A DNA stretch of 64,000 nt from Acuticoccus sediminis (GTDB taxonomy: Bacteria > Pseudomonadota > Alphaproteobacteria > Rhizobiales > Amorphaceae), in NCBI RefSeq assembly GCF_003258595.1, contig NZ_QHHQ01000001.1, positions 1,816,621 through 1,880,620 on the forward strand, read 5' to 3'. The notes under the pieces are model-generated. The model worked only from the letters and a program-made list of their open reading frames with translations, ran no database searches and was not told the origin of the DNA. Of the stretch, positions 1-11,242 are shown in pieces (position 1 is the stretch's first letter; each line of letters starts with the position of its first letter). The translations under genes and the position numbers were made by a program.

Positions 1-1592
<1,592 letters not shown>

Positions 1593-1602
1593 GTATCGAC
1601 TT

Positions 1603-1635
1603 AGCGAAGACCGCCTATGGCTGACTTCGCTTTTT
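1603..1635 (+). terminator. Possible weak terminator or attenuator after cmk
   Basis: AGCGAAG (1603-1609) can pair with CTTCGCT (1625-1631) across a 15-nt loop, and the second arm runs into a T5 tract. The stem is only 7 bp and the loop is large, so it may be an attenuator within an aroA-cmk-rpsA transcript rather than a full terminator. Confidence 0.35.
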
Positions 1636-1774
1636 GCGCTTGGCGCCGATTTTTCCGGCCGAGCGCCTTGCAACAAAAGCGCCCCCGCTGATGGACCGCG
1701 GCGACCACCGCCCGGCGGGTGCTCCGATCAACACCAACCACGCCGCCGCGCCGTGAGGCGCATCCGGAGATTGA
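1636..1774 (+). promoter_or_regulatory. Leader region of rpsA
   Basis: About 140 bases of non-coding sequence sit directly before rpsA. It contains GC-rich inverted segments (for example GCGG..CCGC around 1698-1715) and AGGCGCATCCGGAG before the rpsA ATG. In other bacteria S1 represses its own mRNA through a structured leader. That this leader does the same is an inference, since no specific structure family was recognised. Confidence 0.3.
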
Positions 1775-3478
1775 ATGAGCTTATCAACCCCAACCCGTGA
1801 CGATTTCGCGGCCCTCCTCGAGGCGTCGCTCAACCAGACCGAAATGGCCGAAGGTTCGGTCGTGAAGGGCACCGTCGTCGGCTTCGAGAAGGACCTCGTC
1901 GTCATCGACGTGGGCCTGAAGGTCGAGGGCCGCGTTCCGATGAAGGAATTCGGCGCCCGCGGCGAAGAGGAAGACGTCAAGATCGGCGACGAGGTCGAGG
2001 TCTACCTGGAGCGCGTCGAGAATGCGCTCGGTGAGGCCGTCCTCTCCCGCGAGAAGGCCCGCCGCGAAGAGTCGTGGGTCCGCCTGGAAGCCGCGTTCGA
2101 GAAGAACGAGAAGGTCACCGGGAAGATCTTCAATCAGGTCAAGGGTGGCTTCACCGTCGATCTCGATGGCGCTGTCGCCTTCCTGCCGCGCTCGCAGGTT
2201 GATATCCGCCCCGTGCGTGACGTCACCCCGCTGATGAACACGCCGCAGCCGTTCCAGATCCTCAAGATGGACAAGCGCCGCGGCAACATCGTCGTCTCCC
2301 GCCGCGTCGTCCTCGAAGAGACCCGCGCCGAGCAGCGCCACGAGATCGTGCAGTCCCTCGAGGAAGGCCAGATCATCGAGGGCGTGGTCAAGAACATCAC
2401 CGACTACGGTGCGTTCGTCGACCTCGGCGGCATCGACGGTCTGCTTCACGTCACCGATATGGCCTGGCGCCGCGTCAATCACCCGACCGAGATCCTCTCC
2501 ATCGGCCAGTCCGTGAAGGTCCAGGTCATCCGGGTGAACCAGGAGACGCACCGCATCTCCCTCGGCATGAAGCAGCTACAGGCCGACCCGTGGGAGGGCA
2601 TCGAGGCGAAGTACCCGATCGACGCCCGCTTCACCGGCCGCGTCACGAACATCACCGACTATGGTGCGTTCGTGGAGCTGGAGCCCGGCATCGAGGGTCT
2701 GATCCACGTCTCCGAGATGTCCTGGACGAAGAAGAACGTCCATCCGGGCAAGATCGTCGCCACCTCCCAGGAGGTGACTGTGATGATCCTCGAGGTCGAC
2801 GCCCAGAAGCGCCGCATCTCGCTCGGTCTCAAGCAGGTCATGGACAATCCGTGGGAGGCGTTCCTCGACGCCAATCCTCCGGGCACCGCTGTCGAGGGCG
2901 AGGTCAAGAACAAGACCGAGTTCGGTCTGTTCATCGGCCTCGAGAACGACATCGACGGCATGGTCCACCTCTCCGACCTCGACTGGAACCGTCCGGGCGA
3001 GGAAGTCATGGACGACTACAACAAGGGCGACGTCGTGAAGGCGGTCGTGCTTGAGGTCGACCCGGAGAAGGAGCGCATCTCGCTCGGCATCAAGCAGCTC
3101 GGCTCCGACCCGTTCACCGAGGCGGCCGAGGGTTCCGAGGTGCGCCGCGGCGCGATCGTCACCTGCGAGGTGAAGGAAGTGAAGGAAGCCGGTCTCGAGG
3201 TCCAGATCGTGGGCACCGAGCTCTCCACCTTCGTCCGTCGCTCCGAGCTGGCGCGCGATCGCAACGACCAGCAGCCCTCGCGCTTCTCGGTCGGTCAGCA
3301 GTTCGACGCCCGCGTCACGCAGTTCGACCGCAAGGCGCGCCGCGTGCAGGTCTCCATCAAGGCGCTCGAGATCGCCGAGGAGAAGGAGGCCGTCGAGCAG
3401 TACGGTTCGACCGACTCCGGCGCATCGCTGGGCGACATCCTCGGTGCCGCGCTCCGCGCCCGGAACACCGACCAGTAA
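1775..3478 (+). CDS. rpsA: 30S ribosomal protein S1
   Basis: 567-aa S1 protein, the large mRNA-binding protein of the 30S subunit that helps load structured or weak-SD mRNAs. Six S1 (OB-fold) repeats can be read along the chain, starting near residues 24, 108, 195, 280, 367 and 454. Repeats 3 and 4 carry the most canonical signature (VKNITDYGAFV, VTNITDYGAFVEL, and IHVSEMSW / HVTDMAW). Length and repeat number match the proteobacterial type. The GGAG at 1762-1765 supports the chosen ATG. A strong terminator follows the stop. Confidence 0.97.
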   Translation: MSLSTPTRDDFAALLEASLNQTEMAEGSVVKGTVVGFEKDLVVIDVGLKVEGRVPMKEFGARGEEEDVKIGDEVEVYLERVENALGEAVLSREKARREESWVRLEAAFEKNEKVTGKIFNQVKGGFTVDLDGAVAFLPRSQVDIRPVRDVTPLMNTPQPFQILKMDKRRGNIVVSRRVVLEETRAEQRHEIVQSLEEGQIIEGVVKNITDYGAFVDLGGIDGLLHVTDMAWRRVNHPTEILSIGQSVKVQVIRVNQETHRISLGMKQLQADPWEGIEAKYPIDARFTGRVTNITDYGAFVELEPGIEGLIHVSEMSWTKKNVHPGKIVATSQEVTVMILEVDAQKRRISLGLKQVMDNPWEAFLDANPPGTAVEGEVKNKTEFGLFIGLENDIDGMVHLSDLDWNRPGEEVMDDYNKGDVVKAVVLEVDPEKERISLGIKQLGSDPFTEAAEGSEVRRGAIVTCEVKEVKEAGLEVQIVGTELSTFVRRSELARDRNDQQPSRFSVGQQFDARVTQFDRKARRVQVSIKALEIAEEKEAVEQYGSTDSGASLGDILGAALRARNTDQ

Positions 3479-3503
3479 GGGTCGATCCCTTCGCAATCAC
3501 GAG

Positions 3504-3530
3504 AAAGGCGGGCTTCGGCCCGCCTTTTTT
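3504..3530 (+). terminator. Rho-independent terminator of rpsA
   Basis: A perfect 10-bp stem AAAGGCGGGC / GCCCGCCTTT closes a TTCG tetraloop, and the T run continues to 3530. It starts 25 bases after the rpsA stop. This is a textbook intrinsic terminator. Confidence 0.93.
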
Positions 3531-3626
3531 GTTGGCCCGTTGCATTTGCCGGTCGAACGCACCGGGAGTCGCTTCCGCGCCCGCCCGTCCCGTGCGATGG
3601 CCCGTCGCGCAACCGGGAGGACCAGC

Positions 3627-4076
3627 ATGAGCGCCGACGAGACGAACTGCCTGTTCTGCCGCATCGCGCGGGGCGAGATCCCGGCGGTGACGGTTCACGC
3701 CGACGAGCGGATCGTCGCGTTCCTCGACATCTCGCCGATCCGTCCCGGCCACGTGCAGATCATCCCGCGCGCCCACCACGACTATTTCGACGACCTGCCG
3801 GCGGCGCTCGCCGCCGGGATCCTGGCCCTCGGGCAGCGTCTGGCGAAGGCGCAGAAGGCAGCCTACGGGGTCGAACGGGTGAGCTTCTTGTTCGCGGGCG
3901 GCGATGTGCGCCACGCCCACGCTCACCTCGTGCCGATGGTCGAGCCGACCGACATCACCTCCCGGCGCTACATCGCCGAGGAGAGCCTGACCTTCCGGAC
4001 ACTGCCGCACCCCGGCCAGGCGGCGCTCGACGAGGTCGCGGCCACGCTGCGCTTCCACCTCGCCCGGCTCGGTTGA
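3627..4076 (+). CDS. HIT family protein (histidine-triad hydrolase)
   Basis: 149-aa histidine-triad protein. HIT proteins cleave nucleotide phosphoramidates and dinucleoside polyphosphates through a nucleotidyl-histidine intermediate. The triad HAHAHL lies at residues 96-101. The N-terminal CLFC (residues 8-11) is a frequent zinc-binding element in the family, followed by the FLDISPIRPGHVQIIPR strand. The ATG at 3627 is preceded by GGGAGG at 3615-3620. An in-frame open stretch upstream runs back into the rpsA terminator and is not expected to be translated. The substrate cannot be named from sequence. Confidence 0.92.
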   Translation: MSADETNCLFCRIARGEIPAVTVHADERIVAFLDISPIRPGHVQIIPRAHHDYFDDLPAALAAGILALGQRLAKAQKAAYGVERVSFLFAGGDVRHAHAHLVPMVEPTDITSRRYIAEESLTFRTLPHPGQAALDEVAATLRFHLARLG

Positions 4077-4140
4077 GGGGACACTTCGATTGGTCGGCCG
4101 CCGCCGGCGTCGCGCCGGCCGCGGCCTTTCGCGGTGCGGG

Positions 4141-4785
4141 TCAGGCCGCCTTGCTGGTCGACCGCTTCGCCTTGCCGGAGGGCTTGCGCTGGCTGCCGTG
4201 CGTCTCCCCGATCTCGTCTTCGTCGTCGTCCGCCTCCATCTCGGCGTTCTCGCCCGGAGGGGCGTCGTCGTCGGACTCGGCGGGCTCCGCGGCGGTGCCG
4301 CGGGCGGCGGCGTTGAGCGTCCCGGTGGCGAGTTTCGTCAGCTTCCGGTCGGCCGCGATCTCCTGGTCGCGGATCTGCGACAGCATGGACGCGGCGTCGG
4401 CGTGCCCCAGCGTCTCCGCCCATGAGACCAGCGTGCCGTAGCGGGCGATCTCGTAGTGCTCCACCGCCTGCGCAGCGGCGGCGATGGCGGCGTCGCGGAC
4501 CGCGTCGTCCGCGGACTCCTCCATCAGCTCCTGCGCCTCGTCGACGATGCCGTTGATCGCGTCGCAAGTGACGCCCCGTGGGCGCAGGCCGAGGCTCTCG
4601 AACACCTTCGTCAGGGTCTCGATCTGGCCTTCGGTTTCCTCCCGGTGGGCCTCGATGAGGCTGGCCAGCTCGTCCGAGGCCGCCTTGCGCTGCATCGCCC
4701 GCATGCCCTTCAGCGCCTTCTTCTCAGCGTAGTAAACGTCGCGAAGCGTGTGGACGAACAGGTCGTCCATGGTTTTCATCGCCAT
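4141..4785 (-). CDS. DUF892 / YciE-YciF family ferritin-like stress protein
   Basis: Predicted 214-aa four-helix-bundle protein of the DUF892 (YciE/YciF) family. Members are ferritin-like proteins induced in general stress responses. The family pattern is seen in MDDLFVHTLRDVYYAEK, the helix with EAHREETEGQ, and VEHYEIARYG. The C-terminal 55 residues form an unusual extension: first acidic (EADDDEDE), then basic (KPSGKAKRSTSKAA), resembling a histone-like tail that might bind DNA. GGAGG lies 6 bases before the ATG at 4785; an ATG two codons earlier abuts the SD and one two codons later is also possible. A near-consensus EcfG-type promoter lies upstream. Confidence 0.85.
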   Translation of the reverse strand: MAMKTMDDLFVHTLRDVYYAEKKALKGMRAMQRKAASDELASLIEAHREETEGQIETLTKVFESLGLRPRGVTCDAINGIVDEAQELMEESADDAVRDAAIAAAAQAVEHYEIARYGTLVSWAETLGHADAASMLSQIRDQEIAADRKLTKLATGTLNAAARGTAAEPAESDDDAPPGENAEMEADDDEDEIGETHGSQRKPSGKAKRSTSKAA

Positions 4786-4821
4786 CACCATCCTCCACGC
4801 GGACCCCAGGCCGCGCCTCTG

Positions 4822-4847
4822 AATGGCCGAGCCCGTTCGCGCGTTCC
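4822..4847 (-). promoter_or_regulatory. Possible EcfG-type general-stress promoter for the DUF892 gene
   Basis: Reading the minus strand, GGAAC (4847-4843) is followed after 17 bases by CATT (4825-4822). The alphaproteobacterial EcfG consensus is GGAAC-N16/17-CGTT, so there is one mismatch. It lies about 37 bases upstream of the chosen start of a gene family usually tied to general stress, which makes it plausible but not secure. Confidence 0.35.
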
Positions 4848-4949
4848 TTTCTTAATCTCGGTCAAAGGCGGCGGTGGTTCGCATGGCCGTTGCGTGGCGA
4901 AAATGCGTGACTATCATCAGCCGCAACTAAAATAATCCGGGAGGAAATT

Positions 4950-6386
4950 ATGGAGAATGCAGCCCGCGTGCTGGCCTCCGCGGCGGCGCTCGGCACCGTC
5001 TTCGTCGCATTCCCCGCCGCCGCGCAAGCGCCCGGCGCGTGCGAGGCGATGGAGCAGGTCGTGATCGACGGCGCCGACGTCACCTCGGCCCGCGAGATCG
5101 ACGCCGCCAACGGCCTGCCCGCCTACTGCGAGGTGCGCGTCACCGCCCGGCCGGCCATCTCCATCGAGGTGCGTCTGCCGCTCGAGGGCTGGTCCGGCAA
5201 GCTCTACCAGACCGGCTGCGGCGGGTTCTGCGGCATCCTCGGGCGCGCCGACTCCGGCGCCGGCGTCATCAACGCCATGCGCCCGGGCCTCGAGAAGGGC
5301 TACGCCACCGCGACCTCCGACAGCGGCCACCACGGCCTCTCGGTGGTCGATGCCACCTTCGCGGACGCCAACCCCCAGGGCGAGCGCGACTGGGGCTGGC
5401 GCTCCATCGGCGAGACCAACCGCGTCGCCAACGCGCTCATCGAGGCGTTCTACGCCGCCCCCGCGAGCGCGGCCTACTTCCAGGGCTGCTCAACCGGCGG
5501 CCGCATGGCCCAGCGAGCCGCGCTCACCTACCCGGAGATGTTCGACGGCATCATCGCCGGCGCCCCGGCGATCGACTATCCGGGCCTCGTCGGCACCGCC
5601 TTCTCCTACTTCCTCCAGGCCAACGCGGACGAGGACGGCAAGCAGATCCTGAAGCCCGGCAAGGAGAAGCTCATCGGCGACGAGGTGATGGCCCAGTGCG
5701 ACGAGGTCGACGGCACGAAGGACGGCCGCATCGCCGATCCGCGGCAGTGCAAGGTGGACCTCTCGTCCATCGCCTGCACCGGCGAGTCGGGCGACGACTG
5801 CCTGACCGAGGCCGAGCTCGAGGTCGTCGCGAAGTGGCGGGCCGGACCCCGCAACGCGGCCGGCGAGCAGCTCTATCCCGGCGGGATTCCCGAAGGGTCC
5901 GAGCCGTTCTGGAGCCTCTGGCTGACCGGCAAACCCGGCGGAGCGCCGCTGATGACCCCGTTCGCCACGTCGTTCGGCCAGTACATGGCGTTCCCGACCG
6001 ACCCCGGCCCGACATGGTCGCCGCTCGACTTCGACTTCGAGAAGGATCCCGAGGCGATCTCGATCATGAACAGTGTCTACAACGCCGACGACCCCGACCT
6101 CTCGGCCTTCATCAAGGCCGGCGGCAAGATGATCGTCTACCACGGCTGGGCCGACCCGCTGGTGACGCCTTACAAGACGGTCGACTGGTTCGAGAAGGCG
6201 TCCGCCGCCGCGGGCGGACAGGAGACGCTGGAGGACAATGTCCGCCTGTTCATGATTCCAGGTATGGACCATTGCGGCCTGCAGCCCGGCCCCGGCGGGA
6301 TCAGCCAGGCCAACCTCGACCTGCTGACGCCGATCGAGGCGTGGGTCGAAGAGGGGAAGGCCCCCGACGGCGTTCTAAAGGACTGA
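4950..6386 (+). CDS. Tannase/feruloyl esterase family protein, secreted
   Basis: 478-aa secreted alpha/beta hydrolase of the tannase/feruloyl-esterase family, which splits esters of plant phenolic acids. An N-terminal signal peptide is visible (hydrophobic stretch ending at AAAQA, residues 22-26). The family's CS-D-HC catalytic arrangement is present: GCSTGG with C180-S181, Asp402 in the GWADP segment, and H441-C442 in MDHCG. The paired cysteines next to Ser and His form the linking disulfide in characterised members. Several other Cys suit a periplasmic or extracellular protein. GGGAGGAAATT precedes the ATG. The actual ester substrate is not predictable. Confidence 0.9.
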   Translation: MENAARVLASAAALGTVFVAFPAAAQAPGACEAMEQVVIDGADVTSAREIDAANGLPAYCEVRVTARPAISIEVRLPLEGWSGKLYQTGCGGFCGILGRADSGAGVINAMRPGLEKGYATATSDSGHHGLSVVDATFADANPQGERDWGWRSIGETNRVANALIEAFYAAPASAAYFQGCSTGGRMAQRAALTYPEMFDGIIAGAPAIDYPGLVGTAFSYFLQANADEDGKQILKPGKEKLIGDEVMAQCDEVDGTKDGRIADPRQCKVDLSSIACTGESGDDCLTEAELEVVAKWRAGPRNAAGEQLYPGGIPEGSEPFWSLWLTGKPGGAPLMTPFATSFGQYMAFPTDPGPTWSPLDFDFEKDPEAISIMNSVYNADDPDLSAFIKAGGKMIVYHGWADPLVTPYKTVDWFEKASAAAGGQETLEDNVRLFMIPGMDHCGLQPGPGGISQANLDLLTPIEAWVEEGKAPDGVLKD

Positions 6387-6393
6387 GAACGTT

Positions 6394-6423
6394 CGCCCTC
6401 TGGCCGGGTTCGGCTGGAGGGCG
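6394..6423 (+). terminator. GC-rich hairpin after the esterase gene
   Basis: CGCCCTC (6394-6400) pairs with GAGGGCG (6417-6423), with an inner GCC/GGC pairing. There is no following T run, so termination is only a guess. It lies 8 bases after the esterase stop and in front of the rpoH promoter region. Confidence 0.35.
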
Positions 6424-6595
6424 ACGGTCCGTCTAAGATACTACGAAGGCGCCGGAAGGGCTGAGTGTTTCGCTCAACTTTTAATCTGCGACAAAAATTG
6501 TACGCCGCGCGCGCAGATTCCCGGGAACAAAAGCCCGCGCAGAGGACTTCACAGGGAGCCACTTGATCGTTCGTCCCGCTGGGAGGTGCCCCCTG

Positions 6596-7462
<867 letters not shown>

Positions 7463-7802
7463 GCGACGCCCCGGCGTCCGCTCGGGCGCCCGGCACCGCC
7501 GGTCGCGCAACGCGTGCGCGATAGATATCGGATCGCCGTGGCGATCCCTGCTCACAAGCCGTTCCGGCGCCCTCGCCGGGACGGCTTGTCCCGTTTGGCC
7601 CTTTCGCGCGGGCGGCATCCCATGCGGCCGGAGGGCGGCGGCTACGGGTGCTTCTAGTCGGCGGTTCCGGCCGTTAGAGTGCCGGCGAACCTGATCCCTT
7701 CCAGAGGGCCTGTGCGGGTGCCGCTCTGTCGCGCGGCGGCCGCGGGCGCCGTCGAGACGAAGGCGCCCCGCCGATGAGCCCGTCCCGGAGAACCGAGCGC
7801 GT
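7463..7802. other. Non-coding stretch between rpoH and modB
   Basis: Besides the two hairpins after rpoH, this 340-base stretch holds an imperfect hairpin around 7663-7694 (GGTTCCGGC pairing with GCCGGCGAACC with bulges) and GGAG shortly before the modB ATG. I see no modA gene or recognisable molybdenum-cofactor riboswitch or ModE operator here. Confidence 0.5.
7531..7589 (+). terminator. Two consecutive hairpins, probable rpoH terminator
   Basis: First, GATCGCC-GT-GGCGATC is a perfect 7-bp stem at 7531-7546. Second, a 16-bp stem with one G-T pair spans 7554-7569 and 7574-7589 with a CCCT loop. Only a short T run (CCCGTTT) follows, but the strength and position after rpoH support termination or mRNA 3'-end protection. 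Confidence 0.6.
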
Positions 7803-8486
7803 ATGGATGTGATCGTCTGGTCCGTGGTGGCGCTCTCGCTGAAGGTCGCGCTGGTGGCGACCGTCGCCTCGCTGCCGCTGGCCCTCGTCGTCGCCGTCGT
7901 GCTCTCGCGCCTGCGGTTTCCCGGCCATGCCCTTCTGAACGTCGCGGTCCATCTGCCGCTGATCCTGCCGCCGGTGGTGACGGGCTACTTCCTCCTCGTC
8001 CTGTTCGGCCGGCGCGGGCCGATCGGCGCCTGGCTCGCCGACATCGGCATCGTCTTCGCCTTCAACTGGACCGGCGCGGCGCTGGCGGCGGCCGTCATGG
8101 CTTTCCCGCTCATGGTCCGCTCCATCCGCCTCGCCGTCGATGCGGTGGACGTGCGCGTCGAGGCGGCCTCGCGCAATCTCGGTGCCGGCCCGGCGGCGAC
8201 CTTCGCCTTCGTCACGCTGCCCCTCATCGCGCCCGGAATCCTGGCCGGCATGGTGGTCGCCTTCGCCAAGGCGCTGGGCGAGTTCGGCGCGACGATCACC
8301 TTCGTGTCCAACATCCCCGGCGAGACGCGGACGCTGCCGCTCGCCATCTACACCGAGCTGCAGGTGCCGGGCGGGGAAGAGCGCGCCCTCGTCCTCGTTG
8401 CCATCTCGGTCGGCATCTCGGTGGTGGCGCTGCTCGGCTCGGAGATCCTCGCGACCCGCACGGCGCGCTGGGTCGGCGGTCAATGA
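7803..8486 (+). CDS. modB: Molybdate ABC transporter, permease subunit
   Basis: 227-aa inner-membrane permease of the molybdate/tungstate importer. Five to six hydrophobic helices are evident, and the coupling (EAA-like) loop reads EAASRNLGAGPAATFAFVTLP around residues 120-140, followed by the conserved FAKALGEFGAT. It overlaps modC by four bases (ATGA). A periplasmic binding protein gene (modA) normally precedes it but is absent here, so binding protein and specificity (molybdate or tungstate) must come from elsewhere. Confidence 0.93.
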   Translation: MDVIVWSVVALSLKVALVATVASLPLALVVAVVLSRLRFPGHALLNVAVHLPLILPPVVTGYFLLVLFGRRGPIGAWLADIGIVFAFNWTGAALAAAVMAFPLMVRSIRLAVDAVDVRVEAASRNLGAGPAATFAFVTLPLIAPGILAGMVVAFAKALGEFGATITFVSNIPGETRTLPLAIYTELQVPGGEERALVLVAISVGISVVALLGSEILATRTARWVGGQ

Positions 8487-9568
8487 AGGTTGCGGTGCGT
8501 CTCGTCCGCCGGGCGGGCTTTCCCATCGACGTCGCGTTCGAGGCGTCGGGCGGCATCACGGCCCTGTTCGGCCGCTCCGGCGCGGGCAAGTCCACCGTCA
8601 TCGCGATGATCGCGGGGCTGGAGCGGCCGGAGGCTGGACACGTCTCCGTCGGCGACCGGGTGCTCTTCGACTCTGCGAGCGGGCGCAACGTGTCGCCCCA
8701 TGCGCGGCGGACCCCGGTGGTGTTCCAGGACGGACGCCTCTTTCCGCACCTCACCGTCGCGGGCAACCTCGCGTTCGCGCGGCGCTTCGGCGGCGGCAGG
8801 CCCGCCGCGCTGGAGCCGATCGTCGAGCTTCTGGGCATCGGCCCCCTCATGCGCCGCCGGCCGGGGCGGCTCTCCGGCGGCGAGAAGCAGCGCGTCGCCA
8901 TCGCCCGCGCGCTCGCGACGTCGCCCGACATGCTCCTCCTCGACGAGCCGCTGGCGGCGCTCGACGAGGCGCGCAAGGCCGAGATCCTGCCCTATCTCGA
9001 GCGTCTCCGGTCCGAGACCGGCCTGCCGATGATCTACGTCAGCCACGCCGTCAGCGAGGTGGCACGGCTCGCCGACCGCGTCGTCATGCTGCGGGACGGC
9101 AGGAGCGTGGCCGCCGGTCCCGTCGCCGAGGTGTTCGCCGACGCGTCGGCCGCCGCCATCATGGGCCCGCGCGACGCCGGTGCCATCCTCGAGGGGACGG
9201 TCGCGCGCCATCACCCTGCGGACGGGCTCACCGAGGTCACCCTGTCGTCGGTCCCCCTGATGCTGCCGCTGGTGTCCGCCGCGCCGGGCACGCGGGTCCG
9301 CCTGCGGCTACGCGCGACCGACATCATCGTCACCACCGGCCCGACGGAGGGGATGTCCACGCGCAACGTCATGCCCGCGCGCGTCACCTTCGTGCGCGAG
9401 GGGGAGGGGCCGGGCGCGCTCGTCGGCCTCGTCTGCGGCGAGGACCGGCTCATCGCGCGCCTCACGCAGCGCTCGGTGCGCGAACTGGGCCTGACGCCGG
9501 GCGTCGCCTGCGCGGCGATCCTCAAGGCGATCGCGGTGCCTCCGGAGGACGTGACCGTCCTCGGCTGA
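8483..9568 (+). CDS. modC: Molybdate ABC transporter, ATP-binding subunit
   Basis: 361-aa ATPase pairing with ModB at the inner membrane. Walker A GRSGAGKST is at residues 30-38, the Q-loop is VVFQDGRLFPHLTV, the signature LSGGEKQR and the Walker B LLLDEPLAALDE follow, and the switch His is in YVSHAVSEV. The C-terminal third (from about residue 290) is the MOBE/TOBE-like domain that binds oxyanion in ModC and regulates transport. Start overlaps the modB stop. Length is typical. Confidence 0.94.
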   Translation: MKVAVRLVRRAGFPIDVAFEASGGITALFGRSGAGKSTVIAMIAGLERPEAGHVSVGDRVLFDSASGRNVSPHARRTPVVFQDGRLFPHLTVAGNLAFARRFGGGRPAALEPIVELLGIGPLMRRRPGRLSGGEKQRVAIARALATSPDMLLLDEPLAALDEARKAEILPYLERLRSETGLPMIYVSHAVSEVARLADRVVMLRDGRSVAAGPVAEVFADASAAAIMGPRDAGAILEGTVARHHPADGLTEVTLSSVPLMLPLVSAAPGTRVRLRLRATDIIVTTGPTEGMSTRNVMPARVTFVREGEGPGALVGLVCGEDRLIARLTQRSVRELGLTPGVACAAILKAIAVPPEDVTVLG

Positions 9569-9669
9569 CCGTCCCATTGTCGGGTCAGGGTCGAAGCGCA
9601 AGATTATGATCATGGCCGTTTCGGGTTCGCCGGCGCGGCATCGTCATATCGTTGAGTGCCGGGGACCAG

Positions 9670-10701
9670 ATGTTTCACCACCCATCCTTCGACGCGCACG
9701 AGCGCGTCCTCTTCGCCTCCGACGAGACCGCCGGCTTCCGCGCGATCATCGCCGTACACAACACGGTGCGCGGTCCGGCGCTCGGCGGCTGCCGCGTCTG
9801 GACCTATGCGGACGACGATGCCGCGCTGACCGACGCGCTGCGCCTGTCGCGCGGGATGAGCTACAAGTCGGCCATGGCGGACCTGCCGCTGGGCGGCGGC
9901 AAGTCGGTGATGATCGTGAAGGAGCGCGGCGCCGCCACCCCGGCGATGTTCGAGGCGCTCGGCCGCGCGATCGCGGACCTCAACGGCAGGTACATCGTCG
10001 CCGAGGATGTCGGCTCCTCGCCGAAGGACCTCCTCAACGTGCGCAGGCATACCGCCCACGTGACCGGGCTCGACCCGGAGGACGGCGGCCGCGGCGACCC
10101 GTCGCCGACCACCTCGCGCGGCGTCTTCATCGGCGTCGAGGCGACGGCGAAGGCGGTCGGCTTCTCGAGCCTCGAGGGTGTCCACGTCGCCGTCCAGGGC
10201 CTCGGCAACGTCGGCTACGGACTCGCCCGGCACCTCAGGGACGCCGGCGCGCGGCTGACCGTCGCCGACATCTCGTCCGAGCGCGTCGCCATGGCCGAGA
10301 GGGAGCTCGGCGCGAAGGCCGCCCCCGTGGAGGCGATCGGCGAGGTCGAGGCGGACATCTTCTCGCCCAACGCCCTCGGCGCCGGCCTCAACGCCATGAC
10401 CATCCCCCGGCTGAAGGTGCGCGCGGTGGCGGGCGGGGCGAACAACCAACTCGCCACACCGGCGGACGACGAGGCCCTCAGGGAGCGCGGCATCCTCTAC
10501 GCGCCGGACTACGTCCTCAACGCCGGCGGCGTGATCAAGATGGCGGGCGAGTACTACAGGTGGGACGACGCCGAGGTCGACCGGCGTGTCGACGGCATCG
10601 CCGACCGCCTGTCGGAGATCTTCACCGAGGCCGCCCGGACCAGCCGCCCCACCGGCGAAGTCGCCGACCGTCTCGCGGAAGCACGCTTCGCCCGGCACTG
10701 A
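9670..10701 (+). CDS. Glu/Leu/Phe/Val dehydrogenase (leucine dehydrogenase type)
   Basis: 343-aa NAD-dependent amino-acid dehydrogenase that would interconvert branched-chain or aromatic amino acids with their oxo-acids and ammonia. The N-terminal domain has GPALGGCR, then the glycine-rich PLGGGKSV with catalytic lysine, and YIVAEDVG. The Rossmann domain has QGLGNVGYGLA. The 343-residue size matches leucine or phenylalanine dehydrogenases rather than longer glutamate dehydrogenases. ATG 9670 has GGGGA six bases upstream; an in-frame TTG at 9652 is less convincing. Exact substrate preference is not certain. Confidence 0.88.
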   Translation: MFHHPSFDAHERVLFASDETAGFRAIIAVHNTVRGPALGGCRVWTYADDDAALTDALRLSRGMSYKSAMADLPLGGGKSVMIVKERGAATPAMFEALGRAIADLNGRYIVAEDVGSSPKDLLNVRRHTAHVTGLDPEDGGRGDPSPTTSRGVFIGVEATAKAVGFSSLEGVHVAVQGLGNVGYGLARHLRDAGARLTVADISSERVAMAERELGAKAAPVEAIGEVEADIFSPNALGAGLNAMTIPRLKVRAVAGGANNQLATPADDEALRERGILYAPDYVLNAGGVIKMAGEYYRWDDAEVDRRVDGIADRLSEIFTEAARTSRPTGEVADRLAEARFARH

Positions 10702-10816
10702 CGCGCCGTTCCAGCAACCCCGTGGCACACGCTTCGCCGGATGATGGCGCGCGACATGCGCCCCGCCGCCCGTCGGCCTTCCCCCGGTTCGTTGGCGCCG
10801 TGGCGGCCCGGCGCCG

Positions 10817-11155
10817 TCAGTAGAAGGGCCGCACCTCGACCGGCGCGCGGCATGCGGAGACCGCCTTGCGGCCCCATTCGACCGCCTCGTCGAGGTCGGC
10901 GCATTGCAGCACCCAGAACCCGTCGACGAACTCGCCGGCGCGCAGGTAGGGGCCGTCGCTGACGGTGACCTCGCCGTCCGGGCCGGCGGCCAGCGAGCGG
11001 GCGAGAGGCGGCGGCCGCAGCCCGCCGACGAACACGCGGACTCCGGCGGCGACCATCGCCTCGTTCAGCGCGTCGATATCGCGGTGCATCGCCTCGTCGT
11101 CGAAGTCGGGCACGAAGCCGTCGGGCCGGTGAAGCGCGACGAGATACTGCGGCAT
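10817..11155 (-). CDS. YCII-domain (DGPF) protein
   Basis: 112-aa protein of the YCII-related family, a dimeric ferredoxin-like alpha/beta barrel. It begins MPQYLVALHRPD and shows the family's VSDGPYLRAGEFVDGFWVL block, where this family usually has DGPF...KE..GGF. Members are sometimes partners of ECF sigma factors, but no such sigma gene is adjacent. GGGGAG lies upstream of the ATG at 11155; a longer reading from 11224 lacks support. Function unknown. Confidence 0.8.
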   Translation of the reverse strand: MPQYLVALHRPDGFVPDFDDEAMHRDIDALNEAMVAAGVRVFVGGLRPPPLARSLAAGPDGEVTVSDGPYLRAGEFVDGFWVLQCADLDEAVEWGRKAVSACRAPVEVRPFY

Positions 11156-11242
11156 GATCCGCTCCCCTGTGGCATGGGCGACCGTTCGCCCGTCAGCGCC
11201 CGCGCCGAAACCATGAGCGCCCACGCGAACAGAGGCCGGTCG

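Noticed and set aside
6524..6550. EcfG-type promoter before rpoH (GGAAC at 6524-6528)
   Set aside because: No CGTT occurs 16-17 bases downstream.
7590..7802. Molybdenum-cofactor riboswitch before modB
   Set aside because: Only weak, generic hairpins; I could not match the Moco consensus core.
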